A DNA stretch of 64,000 bases from Tubiluchus corallicola (GCA_030141605.1 JAQGDQ010000279.1:122001-186000), one strand, 5' to 3'. Shown: positions 25,195-37,255, counted from the first letter of the stretch. Numbers and translations: made by a program. Notes: a model not told the origin generated them from the sequence alone.

Positions 25195-26085
25195 TGAACA
25201 GCCATAATGCCTAGGCAGACACCCGTAAAATATAACGTGAAGCCCTAGACCCGCTGGTTTTTCAGGTAAACCCTTGGGACAGTGCAACTTCTTTCAAAAA
25301 AGCAGATTAATTATTTAAGTGTGGTTGATTTTACTAGTTTATATACCTTGTTACCTTCTGGAAACTTGCAGGACAACAACTGCCCACGTATGTTGCATAA
25401 TCTTTTTATTGTGAATAAAAGATGACGCAACAAGTTAGTCTGATTTGCGGATGAGTTGGGAGGTAAAGAGTTGCACCCTCACCATAAAAATCTACTCACT
25501 CCCAATAGTCAATAAAGCTTAAAGATGAATTTGGTCTGTATTTTTTGATGTGCGAATTTTGTGGAAAAAGTCCGAAGATGACAATTTTGATGCTAAAATT
25601 TTGTTTACATCTTGAAATTTATTACGAAAATACGAAATTTGTCACGACTTGGTGAAGATAAAGAATGTCAGCATATGAGAAGCAACAATATTTTGACTTG
25701 AATAATTTCGCGATAAGTTAATGAATAGTGCTTAGTATAAGAGTCGCCCTGCAGACTGCTGTGTGACAGGATGAACGACCTTTCTGTAATGGGATTTTAC
25801 CAATAATAAGACGTGAAAAATATTCATCAAGTGTTTAGAATATATAGAAAAGCACTGCTGTCAGCTTGGCCGATATTTCCTTCAACTGGCCAACATTGCT
25901 CTGATTTAGACTGCACATAGTGCATAAGTAACATGGTCGCGATCACACTGAATTGAGCAACGCAACACATTTCTTTGCATTCCTATAAAGCAGACAGATC
26001 CGTCAATGTGTCTACTAAGCCTGTACTTAAAACACTAGTAAAAATACAAGCTAAATCATTGAAGAAGTCTATAAATTCGGAAGTG
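25195..26085. other. Non-coding stretch
   Basis: Nothing recognised apart from AT-rich sequence; it may include the 3' untranslated part of the preceding LINE. Confidence 0.35.
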
Positions 26086-26093
26086 TATATTAC

Positions 26094-26621
26094 CAATGGC
26101 GACTCCGCGTGTAGGTAATGTGGAACTGCAGCACCCATTATTTTCACTCAATATTACCGATAATATTCAATATAATAAGTCGTATTTCTTTATTTCTTTA
26201 TACTTGTACTGAACCAGAGCATGTGAGGCTAGTACTGTTTGCTTCACAGCCAATCATAGTAGTGTGTTTGGCTGTGGTGCGCATCGCCATGTCTGGGGTA
26301 ACTCGTTGTTCGCTGCACTGTTAGCGTCTGCTGCTAGGTAAAGAAAGTACTGTCGCTCACCCAGTTTGTTGTCAGTTGCCACGTGCTTAAAAACCGTGTA
26401 CTGGTATATTCTTGAACTGCGGCAATTTACGCTATTCGTAAGTAAAAAAAATTTGTTTAGGATTCTATCAAGTTTATGTACAAATTTTCGTATGTTTGTT
26501 TAAAATTAGAATTACAAAAATTAAAACTATATGTGTTTGTTTCGTTTTACACACTATTAAAACAATGGCTAAAAATGTTCTGAAACAGCACCCAACTAAT
26601 TTTAACTACGAGCCGCCACTG
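26094..26621 (+). mobile_element. Non-autonomous hAT-like element, copy 1
   Basis: The 528-bp element is bounded by perfect 8-bp direct repeats TATATTAC (26086-26093 and 26622-26629). Its ends are imperfect inverted repeats: CAATGGCGACTC on the left and CAGTGGCGGCTC on the complement of the right end. CAGTGGCGG-type ends with 8-bp target duplications are typical of hAT transposons. The interior has no transposase. A diverged copy with the same interior (TGTGGAACTGCAGCACCC ... AAAACAATGGCTAAAAA) lies at 58703-59174. Confidence 0.88.
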
Positions 26622-26629
26622 TATATTAC

Positions 26630-27077
26630 ATTAAAATCTACTGTTTTATAGGCTTGTTTATATCTAATGTCGCCTAATGGCCTGGGAGAATAAATTTTTC
26701 ATCATGACAATACGGCCTTAATGTGAAATTTATAGAATGAGGGTAATTGTGCACAAACTATAAAAGAATCAGATGTTGCGTTTCATTTGATGTTGCTGTT
26801 TGTCATTTTATAGTTTTGCCATGTCCGCAGAACAGTAGTGATGCTTATGTCACGACAAAACTGTTAACAGCCAAATTTTCACAAGAAATAATTCGGTTTC
26901 ACTTAAAACTTAAACTTTTAGATTTTTCTTTGAAAAAATTATGCAAACGTTTTGTTTTTGTTTTATATGAGTGAGTTTGTCTTATAATGTGCAGCAAATC
27001 ACAGGCAGAAAACTACTCTGAGATCTTATGAAGATGTTCTGCTAGTGGAATAGAAGTCGATACACAAGCATACAAAC
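26630..27077. other. 5' flank of the DEG/ENaC gene
   Basis: No coding sequence recognised. The promoter or a 5' untranslated exon of the channel gene should lie here, but I see no decisive TATA or initiator. Confidence 0.35.
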
Positions 27078-29138
27078 ATGGATGAGAATCACGAAAGAGC
27101 TGAAAATAAACCCGAAGAAGAACACTCTATTAAGGCGCTGGCAGGTACACTAGCAGACAATACAGCTACTCACGGTATTAGCAACATAAAACGCTCGAAA
27201 AGTTTGGTAAGAAAATGCGTCTGGATTGCTCTCATATGCGCGGCTACCGTAATGTTCTGTGCTCAGAGTGGAATACAGTTAAAAAAGTACATGTCAGGTC
27301 CCATAAAGACAGCTGCCAGGTTTCGACTGAACAGCAAAACCGTCGAAGTTCCGTCGGTGACCATTTGCAACAAGAATTCAATGCGCTTTAGCGAGTACAA
27401 GAAACTGGTGCCGACATTTTATGACAAATTTGATGCTGCTGATGTATGGCGGTTAATCGGCTCTGAGGCAGTCAGCGCAAAATTTGCGGCTAAATTGAAC
27501 CAAACTCAGCAACTAAAAGTTGGCCACCAGCTCGAAGACACGATACTGAAGACTATTTTACCCACCACAAATGAGCTCCCTTATTTTGCGGAATATTTCG
27601 ATACAAGTAACATAGAACTAGACAAGGGTAATTGTTTTACCTTTAACCCATCAAGAAGAACGGAAGACGGGGAATGGATCATCCAGATAAAAGTAAGCCG
27701 CTCGCTCGCAATGGTCGGTGTTACATTTTTATTAAATGCCAGTCTGGAAGAATACATGCCTTTAAATACACCTCAGCCAGGATTCAGTGTCATGATTAGC
27801 CCACCTGGATATAGTTACATTGGCGTCAAGCCATTCTTCGTTCGTGCTGGAACGATGAACACTGCAAAGATACAGCAAACAGACGTGTACAAGGTGCGTG
27901 CAAAGAAACACTGCATGGAAGAAGAGGAAGCGAACAGGAACAGAATTAGAGATGTGTTCAAGGAAATGCACGGCACTAAATACGGGATTGAGACATGTAA
28001 GAAGACTTGCAAACAGAAAAAGTTGATACAGACATGTGGATGCAGCAGCGGCAGCATGCCACTAACTGACATGCTATTACAAGAAATTGGATGGGCAAAC
28101 GAAGATCAACCTCCAGTTTGTGAAATTTTAAATGGAAACCCGCATTATTGTTTTAAGATGATTGACTTGTTTGAAGACGAGGAAGATAAATGTGATTGTC
28201 CAACTCCATGTCATCAAACCAGGTAAAAGCTGAATCCACAAAATTTCATTTGAGATCTAGTGCAGAGAAAAAAGTTATTATGTTTTTGGCAACAGTAATA
28301 AGATTTCCGACAAAGGACGATGGCAACCTGATATCTAATTGTACATACCTAATAATCTTTTTGCCTTTCCATTCGAAACATTCTCTCAAAAAATGGAGTT
28401 ACATGTTCACATTTTGAAGTACACGAACATGTCTTTTCTGGGTAAGATTTAAAGTAGCGCATCCATGGCGGGGTATAGTGCCAAATACAATTGCCACTTA
28501 CGCGTGGTTTAATTATTACACGCGCCCTTGTGCAAATTGTGACACTCGTGATTTTCTCCCAATTTGATTGGATAAAAAGATGTGTCTCTTTCTTGCTGAT
28601 GCGCACTTGATTTTCTCGCAATGGATGAAAATGACACATTCAACTCAATTCAATAATTTATTGTTTGATTTGTGCAACTAAAATTCCAACTATCTTACAT
28701 AATAACAACCACGTTGCTGTGTTACTATAATTGTAAATTATGCAAATCAGCCTGGAGGAGAGTACGAGCGTGAGCTTTCGAGACTATTTCACTGACATTA
28801 CATTACTTTTTAGTGAAAGCTTACATGCGTAGGCCTAACTATCTACTTTTGCAAAATTTTAACTTACATAAGAGCTGTAATATATTAGGCTGTATTATAA
28901 ACAAAAACTACGTGAGTAGAGATTATAAATGTAACAGCTAAAGATTCGAAATCCAAACGCAAATGTTGCTTTCAGCATAGCTAGTTTACGAAAAGGGGAA
29001 AAAATCAATTTAGTGTTGCCACCTTGGTACAATTTAGAGTTAGTAAGCTGTTCTGATCATGTAATTTGCTATGCGTTTAATTCCCTGGATTGTAAATAAT
29101 GTTATGCATATGCATTTGTGAAATGAGTAAATTGTAAG

Positions 29139-29208
<70 letters not shown>

Positions 29209-29245
29209 GTAGTAGTAGTAGTAGTAGTAGTATTATTATTAGTAT

Positions 29246-29308
<63 letters not shown>

Positions 29309-29950
29309 TGGTAGTGGTAGTGGTAGTGGTAGTGGTAGTGGTAGTGGTAGTGGTAGTGGTAGTGGTAGTGGTAGTGGTAGTGGTAGTAGTAGTAGTAAGT
29401 AAGTAACTCAAAATGCTGTTATGGATTTTTGTTTCCTACCTTGCTCAAGTAAAAATCTGATTCATGAAAATGTTCTTCCAACTTCAGTTATCATATTTTG
29501 TGGGAGTCCAGCGACACCATAAACTACAATCGGACGCATAAATGGAAGGATTTTGTCAGTGAGTACGACAATGCAATGAATGTAACCGAGTATTTTGAGA
29601 AAAATAGCGATTGGACTGATGAAATGCAAAACAGGTATTCTCTAAAGTCGCTTGTGGATGGTGTAGACGAACTGGCTTGGCTCCATGTGATGTTAGAGAA
29701 TTCCATGATGAAGGAAGTCCACGAGGAAATTATGTACAAAGAGGCAGATCTGGCGGGCGACATGGGTGGATTGTTGGGACTCTATGTCGGCATGTCAGTT
29801 TTGGCAATTTACGAGATTATTGAATTTCTAGTGGACGCGGCCATACTCTTGCTACAGAGATTACCGCAGGCTAGAAACAAAAAAGATGCAAATAATGACA
29901 AAGATGGCGCCCAGGAAAGCGAGTCCTTCCGTTTCATAAGCGTCGCATGA
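27078..29950 (+). CDS. DEG/ENaC family sodium channel, two coding exons
   Basis: Exons 27078-28222 and 29488-29950 join in phase (AG|T, with GT at 28223 and CAG at 29485-29487) to give 535 residues. The family forms trimeric, amiloride-type cation channels in the plasma membrane. The cytoplasmic HG gating motif is at 32-33 and TM1 at about 44-64. The post-TM1 block VPSVTICN (91-98) is followed by a Cys-rich ectodomain with CKKTCKQKKLIQTCGC, and by CDCPTPC just before the junction. TM2 is at about 476-505 and contains GMS (483-485), the G-x-S selectivity filter. The length is usual for ASIC, peptide-gated or pickpocket-like members. I cannot assign the gate (acid, peptide or mechanical) or subfamily. 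The ATG is the first in frame. An AATAAA signal lies at 30073-30078. A dead partial copy lies at 22363-22571. Confidence 0.92.
28223..29487 (+). other. Intron of the DEG/ENaC gene
   Basis: 1,265 bp beginning GTAAAA and ending TTCCAACTTCAG. It holds a long ATT/AGT/GGT microsatellite at 29139-29397 and otherwise no recognised feature. Confidence 0.85.
29139..29397. repeat. Compound ATT/AGT/GGT trinucleotide array
   Basis: About 70 bp of (ATT)n is followed by (AGT)n and then by a hexanucleotide phase (AGTGGT)n, ending in AGTAGTAGT. Step-wise change of unit within one tract suggests point mutation followed by re-expansion. Poly-Thr/Asn frames on the opposite strand are artefacts. Confidence 0.95.
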
Positions 29951-31285
29951 GAAATATAAAATTGCGCAACGCGTGTACACAACTGCGCATGCTTTATTCC
30001 CATCGTTGCACTTCCCGGATATCCTGTGTTTTGTATTCTATCCAGATTTCGCATTTTATCGAAATGAATTACAATAAATGGCAATAGATGCAAATTCCTT
30101 TGATAAATGTTTAACACTAATAAACAGCGAGTCAGATATATTTACGAGAGATACTGATAAATTTACGAGAGTTCTGATTTTTGAAGATTTAAGTTTGCCT
30201 ACTACTGTCTAAGAGATCTTTTTTGATTAAAAATACGGCGTATATGCATGCATTATGTATTATTAATCTAATAGTATCCTAAATATAAAGCCTACCATAG
30301 TGTTAAATTTTACTTGTGGTGCACGAACGTATAATGAAAAATGTATGCGAATTTAACTGTTATTTTTACGTGCATTTTATTAAAGCGCATAAAGACTAGA
30401 ACGGCCATGGTGTTTGCTCTGTGACTAAAGTTAAGTCACTCGGAGTCTGTTTCTGGGAAACTGCTTCTGGGTGATTAGATGTTATAACTACTTTTTTTAA
30501 ACAAAACACAACAAAACCGTGCATATGAACCAGAACATGATAGTGATCATGATGTTTGCCATCATAAGTGTCAGGTTCTTAGTTCAAATCTCATGACTTT
30601 TTCACATTTTCTTTTTTCGCGCATGTTTGGTTTCGAAATTCAACAAATTGTAAGTTCATTTCGTCGTTTGTGTCCAACAACAGCCATCATCAGTTTAACG
30701 TTTTTTATCCGGATTCTCATTAGTAAAATTATTCTCCGCAGAAATGTTATTCTCGCCAAATGATTTATCAACATACTTTACTATATCTGGCTTTTTTATA
30801 GTCATTAGATTTTGTAGCCTTCTTTGCCACTCGTAGCCTTTACTAGGGCGTAAAAAGAACATGGCCAATCGCTTCTGAGAAAAAAGTGTCGTAAATAACG
30901 AAAACTATTGCAAACACGTCTGCGTATGGCACAAATCTAAACTTATTCATAGGCTTAATTCAAAATAAATGTTTAATCATCAGACACAGGTGTTTATTGT
31001 GATGTCGTGCAGAGTGCCGGAAAAACCTCATCAGCTGATTACTTACCTGCTTAGCTGTGTGTATGCCCAAACCGACCAATGAGGCGGGTTCTTAATCTCG
31101 TGTCTACCTGCTGTGATTTCACTAATCTCATCACGCGGTTTAATTAGTAGAATATACAGGTATCGATCCGCCCGCTAAATTTTAATAATCAGTTCATTTG
31201 ACATCGATAAATCCATAGTCATCCGCGATTCTTTATGTCACATCAGCTACAGGTAACGCGCTTTCAACCTGTGTTACGCGGCATA
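29951..31285. other. 3' flank of the DEG/ENaC gene and intergenic DNA
   Basis: Contains the AATAAA at 30073-30078. GTTCTTAGTTCAAATCTCATG near 30580 weakly resembles a SINE B box. A GC-elevated block at 31010-31270 has E-box, TAATTA and ATCGAT sequences. No gene recognised. Confidence 0.4.
30073..30078 (+). terminator. Candidate polyadenylation signal of the DEG/ENaC gene
   Basis: AATAAA lies 123 bp after the stop codon, in a plausible 3' untranslated position. It was chosen because it is the first canonical hexamer after the stop. Confidence 0.5.
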
Positions 31286-31291
31286 CTTTAA

Positions 31292-31781
31292 AGGGGAAGA
31301 AAAGGCAATTTTAATGTATGTCCCAAAAACTTTCCAAACAAAATTATATTACTTTGTATTACATTTACCTGCTTGGAAGACTTATGTAACTTGAAAAGAA
31401 AATTCTTAGTAATTTGAAATGTTCGTGCCAGCTGGTAAAACGGCACCGACCCACCTTCCCAGCTTGCATCACTGACTCACCAAAAAACATATTATTAATC
31501 TTATTAACAAGACAAACTAATTTATACTTTTTTCTTGGTTATTAAAGTATGCACAACAATTGTTCTTTTTCATTATTATTATTTTTTAAACTTTGCGCAA
31601 TATTTATATCTAAACTTTTTTCCAACGACCTACCATTAACGGTCATCGCGGGAGTTTAAAGTTACAATTTTATGTAGCGTTGCGGCTAATACAGGCTCCG
31701 TGCGAAATAAAGCAGTATGTATGTGACACAATATTTCAAGAATATTTATAGCTTTATGTAAGTAAAGGGTGTTCTTGTGCT
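31292..31781 (+). mobile_element. TTAA-flanked non-autonomous element, full-length copy
   Basis: The 490-bp copy has TTAA on both sides (31288-31291 and 31782-31785). Its left end is AGGGGAAGAAAAGGC, and the complement of its right end is AGCACAAGAACACCC, an imperfect inverted repeat. The interior matches the copies at 34147-34647, 50021-50500 and, reversed, 14305-14811. No transposase is encoded. Assignment to piggyBac-type mobilisation rests on the TTAA targets. Confidence 0.75.
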
Positions 31782-32162
31782 TTAACTTGTAAAAGTAAAA
31801 ATTGACTGTTACTTAAAATTAGTGGCACTTGTTGTTCTTATTATTAGTTTTTAGTCGGAGTTGTATCAAGCTCCATTTCACACAAAATATGTGAATCTCG
31901 GAAAAACCTTGTGGCGAAAAAACTTGTCGAAGATAAAACACGTTTTCTTCACACAGTTTTTCAAGACTTCACTTATCCTCTCTTAGTATTTTTGCATTTT
32001 TCTATTTTTTCTTTGGCCTGAGGTACACCAAGTGCGGCCTAGCTATTTTCAGTCAGAAGAGAAATATTTTTGTTGCATTTTACACATCAAATCACAAAGG
32101 TCAGGTCAAGGTCAGGTCAAGCTCAAAGTACTACGTGATGCCTTTCGTAATGCATGAGGGTG

Positions 32163-32252
32163 GGATGTGTGTGGGTGTATGTGTGTGCGCGCGCGTGCGT
32201 GTGCGTGTGCGTGCGCATACGTGTGCGTATGTGTGTGCGTGTGCGCGTGTAT
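32163..32252. repeat. (GT)n / GCGTGT microsatellite
   Basis: About 90 bp of alternating purine-pyrimidine TGTG/CGCG/GCGTGT units, a sequence class able to form left-handed DNA. Predicted Val-Cys and Thr-His peptides on the two strands are artefacts. Confidence 0.9.
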
Positions 32253-32259
32253 CTGGAAA

Positions 32260-33290
32260 AAATTCACCAAAATCTGAAGGACACTTGCCAGTTGCCTCAA
32301 ACCAAACACAAAAAAAGATGTTGATTATAAAAAGTTGATACTTTGTTAGGCTCGATTGTGGAGTAGTGTGAGAAACCAGTTAGTATCGTCTATGTAGTAT
32401 TTATTGTATTTGCCGCTTTTTTTAACACGCACAATATTATGTTGTTGAGCAATAATGTTTTGTAGCAATAATTGTCACTTGTTTGTTTACTGGTTTTTAC
32501 TTGTCAGAATACATTAATCACCAAACATCATACGCCAAAATGATCAACAAAGAATGAAAAATAAGGATATGGGACCTACCAGTGTTTTAGTTTCATAAAT
32601 TTATTATAATCAAATATTATTTAATTAAATGCGTCTATTAGTAATGAAGCCGTTAATTATAATTTGAAAAATACTTTTTATTAATGAAGACGTTTTTCAA
32701 AAGTACGTCTTACATACTCGGAAATATCGTTGAATATCGTTGAAATATCGAATACAGTAAGATTAGTCTAAAGCCATTTATTTAAAAGAAGACAGGTATA
32801 TGATTTACCATAATACTCCATTTTCAGGACCGATAAAAAGCATACATTTTAACACAGTTAATATTGCAAAAGGGTTTCTGATAATTAAAGAATTTTTTTA
32901 TATTAAAATATTAATTAATGGCGAGCGAGCCCGTTGACGACATCACAAACTAACATAATTTTCAATATCAAAAACATTCCACGAGCGTGTTGTACGTGTT
33001 TGCGAAAGCGAAAATTGAATTACAGTGCTACTGTAAGATATTCTGTGTGTTGTACTAAAACTAGGCAAGTTTTAAGATAAAAATTCAAATTTCAAATATA
33101 CAACACATTACCACTTCACATTACATCATCCGTAACCTTAAAATAATACATTATTCAGTTTCTGACAATACCACTCACTTTACCTAGGCGAAATGATTGA
33201 AAAGTGGTTGGTATTTCTAATTACTGAATTAGGACAGTACAGTATATATTAAATTTAACTGTACAAACAAGAGGACTCATATGATACCCT
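32260..33290. other. AT-rich non-coding stretch
   Basis: Nothing recognised; no supported gene or repeat. Confidence 0.35.
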
Positions 33291-33960
33291 GGGTCAAATC
33301 ATTTCTCTCTTTGAGATAAATGGTCTCCGTCAATGGTATTCATTCCAGATCCATAAATGTTACATCAGGAGGTTACGTCCTAGGACCTAATTTACTCCTC
33401 CTCTATATAAAGGATTTCTGTGATTTTCAAACACCTGACGATTTGCCAATGACTCAATTATTTGTAGAGCTGTATGGAGTATTCAAGATAACTACACATT
33501 CAACAAAACGATCCCTCACAGCTATAAGTATGAGGGGAAATTGACTTATGAACTTTAATATTGATAAATGAAGGGTAGGGCCATTACTGAAAAGAAAAAA
33601 CCCTACTTACTTTCCTTATGGCATCGGTGACAAAATCCTCTGTTTCTTCACATCCATACTTGGGCATTGCCATCACAAATGTTCGTTAGAGTGAACTCTG
33701 TCAGGAAATTGCCACTCGTTCAACTAGGACACTCAACATTATTCGCAGAATGCTCCACCCATGTCATTAAGTTAAAGAAAGAGCATATCAAGCCTTGCAC
33801 AGACTGAAACTAGAATACAGTATTGCAACCTGGAACCTTCATACAACCACTGACATCAAAGGCATCGAATAAGTTCAACGAAGTGCTGCAGCTACCTGCA
33901 CCATGTTTGATTTCTCTTGTCCACCTCTAATCAAAACTCCAATGCCATCATCAACTAGTG
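33290..33960 (+). pseudogene. Decayed CR1/jockey-like LINE fragment
   Basis: Broken reverse-transcriptase sequence. QMVSVNGIHSRSINVTSGG..VLGPNLLLLYIKDF (33317-33425; usual form SGVPQGSVLGPLLFLLYIND) is followed downstream by MNFNIDKCRAI, PYLGIAIT, RRMLHPC, AYQALHRLKLEYSIATWNLH and IKGIE.VQRSAAA (to about 33900). Those correspond to the CR1/jockey block ending LEYASxVWDP..I..IE.VQRRAAR. The YADD-containing part is lost or frameshifted and several stops are present, so it is inactive. Confidence 0.75.
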
Positions 33961-34146
33961 AGTTGTTTTCCTCATAACGAATCGCATGCAATCTAAACTT
34001 CTATTGTGTCTTTAAAGACTTAGAGGTACATTGTTCAAGATTTCAAGACTTCAAAGCAAATGAGCTATTCTTTATTTTGTCAAAATTTTCTGTAGATTTC
34101 AGTGTCATTGTTACGATTATGGAAGAAAATTATTCCAAAAAGTTAA

Positions 34147-34647
34147 GGGGAAAGAAATAAAAGGGAATATTACAATATGTCTCAAAACTTTCTATACAAA
34201 TTTATATTACTCAGCATCACGCTTAGCTGCTTGAAAGACTCACGTTATTGGAAAAGAAAATTTTTAATAATTTAAAATGTTCGCCCACTTGGTAAAACAG
34301 CACTGCATCGCCATCCCAGTGTACACCACTTGTTCACCAAAAAGAAACATAATGGTTATTGATTTTATTGAGAGGATAAAGTAATTTATGGCTTCGCCTA
34401 ACTGGTGAAAAGTGTGCTACGAATGCTGTGATAATTTTTTCAAACTTCATACGATGTTATCTAAACTTGTTTCAATCAACTTGCCGTCAAAATGGTTGCA
34501 TCTAACGGCTAACAAGGGAGTTTAAATTTGCAAATGATATACAACTTACTGTTAACGAAAGCCCTGTATGCAAAAACATAGCATGCAAATATAAAATTTC
34601 AGGGCGAATTTTTTAAGCTTTAACTATGAAGGGTGTTTTCCTGTGCT
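34147..34647 (+). mobile_element. TTAA-flanked element next to the NGLY1 start
   Basis: The 501-bp copy lies between TTAA at 34143-34146 and TTAA at 34648-34651. It shares the family's blocks (TATTGGAAAAGAAAATTTTT, CATCCCAGTGTACACCACT, GTGCTACGAATGCTGTGAT, TCAAAATGGTTGCAT). Its right end is only 75 bp upstream of the NGLY1 ATG, so it probably forms part of that gene's promoter or 5' untranslated region. Confidence 0.75.
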
Positions 34648-34722
34648 TTAAACAAATATTGCATATTATGATTTAAACTGAGGTTGTGCGCTTCGGCTGT
34701 AATAGAAATTAAAATTACAAAA

Positions 34723-37255
34723 ATGCCCAAAAGGTGGCGACTACCAGAAACTGTAATGGCAACGTCCATGCAACAAGAGAAAATGAACAACTCAAACATA
34801 TCAGAATCAGTTCTTCGATTAATAAATAATTCGCAAGAAGAATTTTTGTCAGCATCAGAAATTTTGCTGAAACTTGCTAACAATATTTTGCAGAAGCCCG
34901 ACGTCGTGAAATTCAGAACAATACGTCTTGGTAGAGTGCATTCAACTAGTTCTGTAGACTGTAATTACCTAACAGTAGTTTTACAAATTTATTTAAATTT
35001 ATTAAAGTTGTATAGAAGTGCTTTATTAATACTATGTCTGCATATCTACTAAGGAAAACAATTCAGGTCTACACCTTTTGATTACACATTTACTAATTTT
35101 TAGCATAATTTTGGCACAGAAAAGACAATCATTTGAGAAAGTTATTCTCATTCATTCCTCGGTTTTCCTTGTGTTTTTCAAAAGCAACAGCTTTTGGTTT
35201 TCTGTAGTTTTTACAAGTGAATGCATTTAATCAGTTTCAAATTTTTGGCATGTGCAGCTACAAACATGCATTGTCTGTGTTCGTTGTTTTACCAAATAGT
35301 GGTCTAAATGTTAGTTACCAAAACCCAAAATAATAAAAATTGTGATTGGTCAATTGGTTTATCAGCAGGCCTAATGTTTTTCCAAAAAACAGTGTTTGTT
35401 TTTCATTACATTGTCTCAACAACTGAGGTTTTATAATTCCTTTGTCACCACAAATTTCTCAGCAGATGCATCAAAAAAGAAAGTTCACATATATTTAAAT
35501 TTATTTTCAGAAAACGACATTGTTCAGAATAAATTACTGCCTGTTTTTGGAGCAATGGAGTGTCTCTTTGAAATGGGCTTTGAAGAAAATGACGATTGCC
35601 TTAAATTACCGGATGGTGCAGACCTGGAGATTCTTCGAAAAATTTGTGACGAAATCACTGCTCAACGACTCGCCGTAGAATCAAAAAATCAGTCTAGATT
35701 GAATCTTGATGAACAAGCAGCAGCTGCAGCTCCTCTCAGCTCTGAAACTAGCAAGTTGGCATCAAATTCTGCTTTGCAAAATGGCACAGCATCAAGAGAG
35801 CGACACTTTAGTAGAAAATTGTCATCATTTAAAAATCAGGTGTTACTGTACGAAGATACTGAATTGCAGAAGTGTGCAAGGGACCTAATGCCTACTGCTA
35901 CTTTATTAAAGAATGCCAAAGATTCCCTAACAGTTGCTTATTCTAGTGGGCAAAATAAAAGGCTGACTATTCGTGACTGTCTCCTTATCGAACTCCTTGC
36001 ATGGTTCAAGGAACAATTCTTTACTTGGATGGACAAACCGTCCTGTCACAGTTGTGGTAGTGAAACCACTGGTGCTGGCATGGCAGTTCCTACTTCTGAC
36101 GATCTTTTCTGGGGAGCTGATAGGGTGGAGTCTTATAGCTGCGTCATTTGTGGAAGAAATGAACGCTTTCCTCGTTACACTCACCCAAAGAAGTTATTAG
36201 AAACGAGATCAGGACGGTGCGGAGAATGGGGAAACTGTTTTACTTTACTGTGCCGTTGTCTAGGTTACGATGCGCGCTTAGTGATCGACTGGTCGGATCA
36301 CGTCTGGACAGAAGTCTTTTCTTTAGGTCAAAAACGATGGCTTCATTGTGACCCTTGTGAGAATAAATGTGACACCCCGTTGCTGTATGAATCCGGATGG
36401 AAAAAGCGGCTTAGTTATGTCATTGCTTTTTCAAAAGACGAAGTACAAGATGTGACATGGCGATATTCCAGTAATCACGCTAAGGTGTTGGAGCGACGGA
36501 AGGAAGTTCGAGAATCGTGGCTGCTTAACATTACAACTGCCATGACCAAATCCTTGCAAACATCGTTCAACCAGGAGCAGCATAAAACATTCGAAACTCG
36601 CAAAGTTGGAGAACTCGTGGAGTTTTTATCACCTCAGACTGCAAAGGACGGAGAATTTGGTGGTAGAATATCGGGTGCACTTGCTTGGAGAAGGTCTAGA
36701 AGGGAAGCTGGAGACCAAGCACATGAGCCTTATGCCTTCTCCCTTACAGAGCAAGAAAAGCAAAGAAAAATTTTCTCGTTGAAGTACTCTGCAGTTCTTG
36801 ATCAATATGTCCGGGATTCCGAGGACGACAGTGTCATCAAGCACTGGAGATCCCATCTTTTTGAGTGTAAAAACATTGTGCGCAAGGTTGAGCATGATTG
36901 GCAGATGGTTTACCTGGCAAGAACTGAAGGAAGTGACGAAGCCAAAATTAGTTGGAAATTTGATTTCAAAGACTCGGGCCTATATATAGATAAAGTAACA
37001 GTTAAACCAATGGGCCTATTTACTTGCGACACTGGACAGGTCATTACCCAAATGTGCACCAGTGAGCAGTGTGTGGTTGGCTTTGGAAAAAATGAGGAAG
37101 TGTATACAGAATTTCGCGGATGCACCGAACTTACGGTAACGGCAAGGTTAAGTGGCGGTAATGGGGAGTGCAAGTGGCAACATGCTCAGTTATTCCGTCA
37201 ATCCCTTAAGGACAATCAGCATTTTCCTTTTGATATCACCATCACATTCTCTTAA
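34723..37255 (+). CDS. NGLY1: Peptide:N-glycanase (PNGase), two coding exons
   Basis: Exons 34723-34930 and 35511-37255 join in phase (G|AA; donor GT at 34931, acceptor TTATTTTCAG) into 650 residues, close to the length of vertebrate NGLY1. The enzyme removes N-glycans from misfolded glycoproteins exported from the ER, in the cytosol, before proteasomal degradation. An N-terminal PUB domain (about 20-100, with LLPVFGAMECLFEMGFEE) binds p97-type partners in the family. The transglutaminase-like core has two zinc CxxC pairs (248/251 and 280/283) and the triad Cys306 (SGRCGEWGNCFT), His333 (SDHVWTEV) and Asp350 (HCDPCE). A PAW sugar-binding domain covers about 450-650. All catalytic residues are intact. 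The ATG is the first in frame, with AAA before it; a second Met lies at residue 12. Only one intron interrupts the coding sequence. Confidence 0.96.

Noticed and set aside
29040-29411. 123-codon poly-Thr/Asn frame
   Set aside because: Opposite-strand reading of the AGT/ATT array in the channel gene intron.
30520-30620. Fourth SINE copy (AGTTCAAATC near 30580)
   Set aside because: Only the B-box-like core is similar; too little for a call.
35927-37173. Minus-strand and alternative frames across NGLY1
   Set aside because: Shadows of the coding exon; the plus-strand frame carries all domain motifs.
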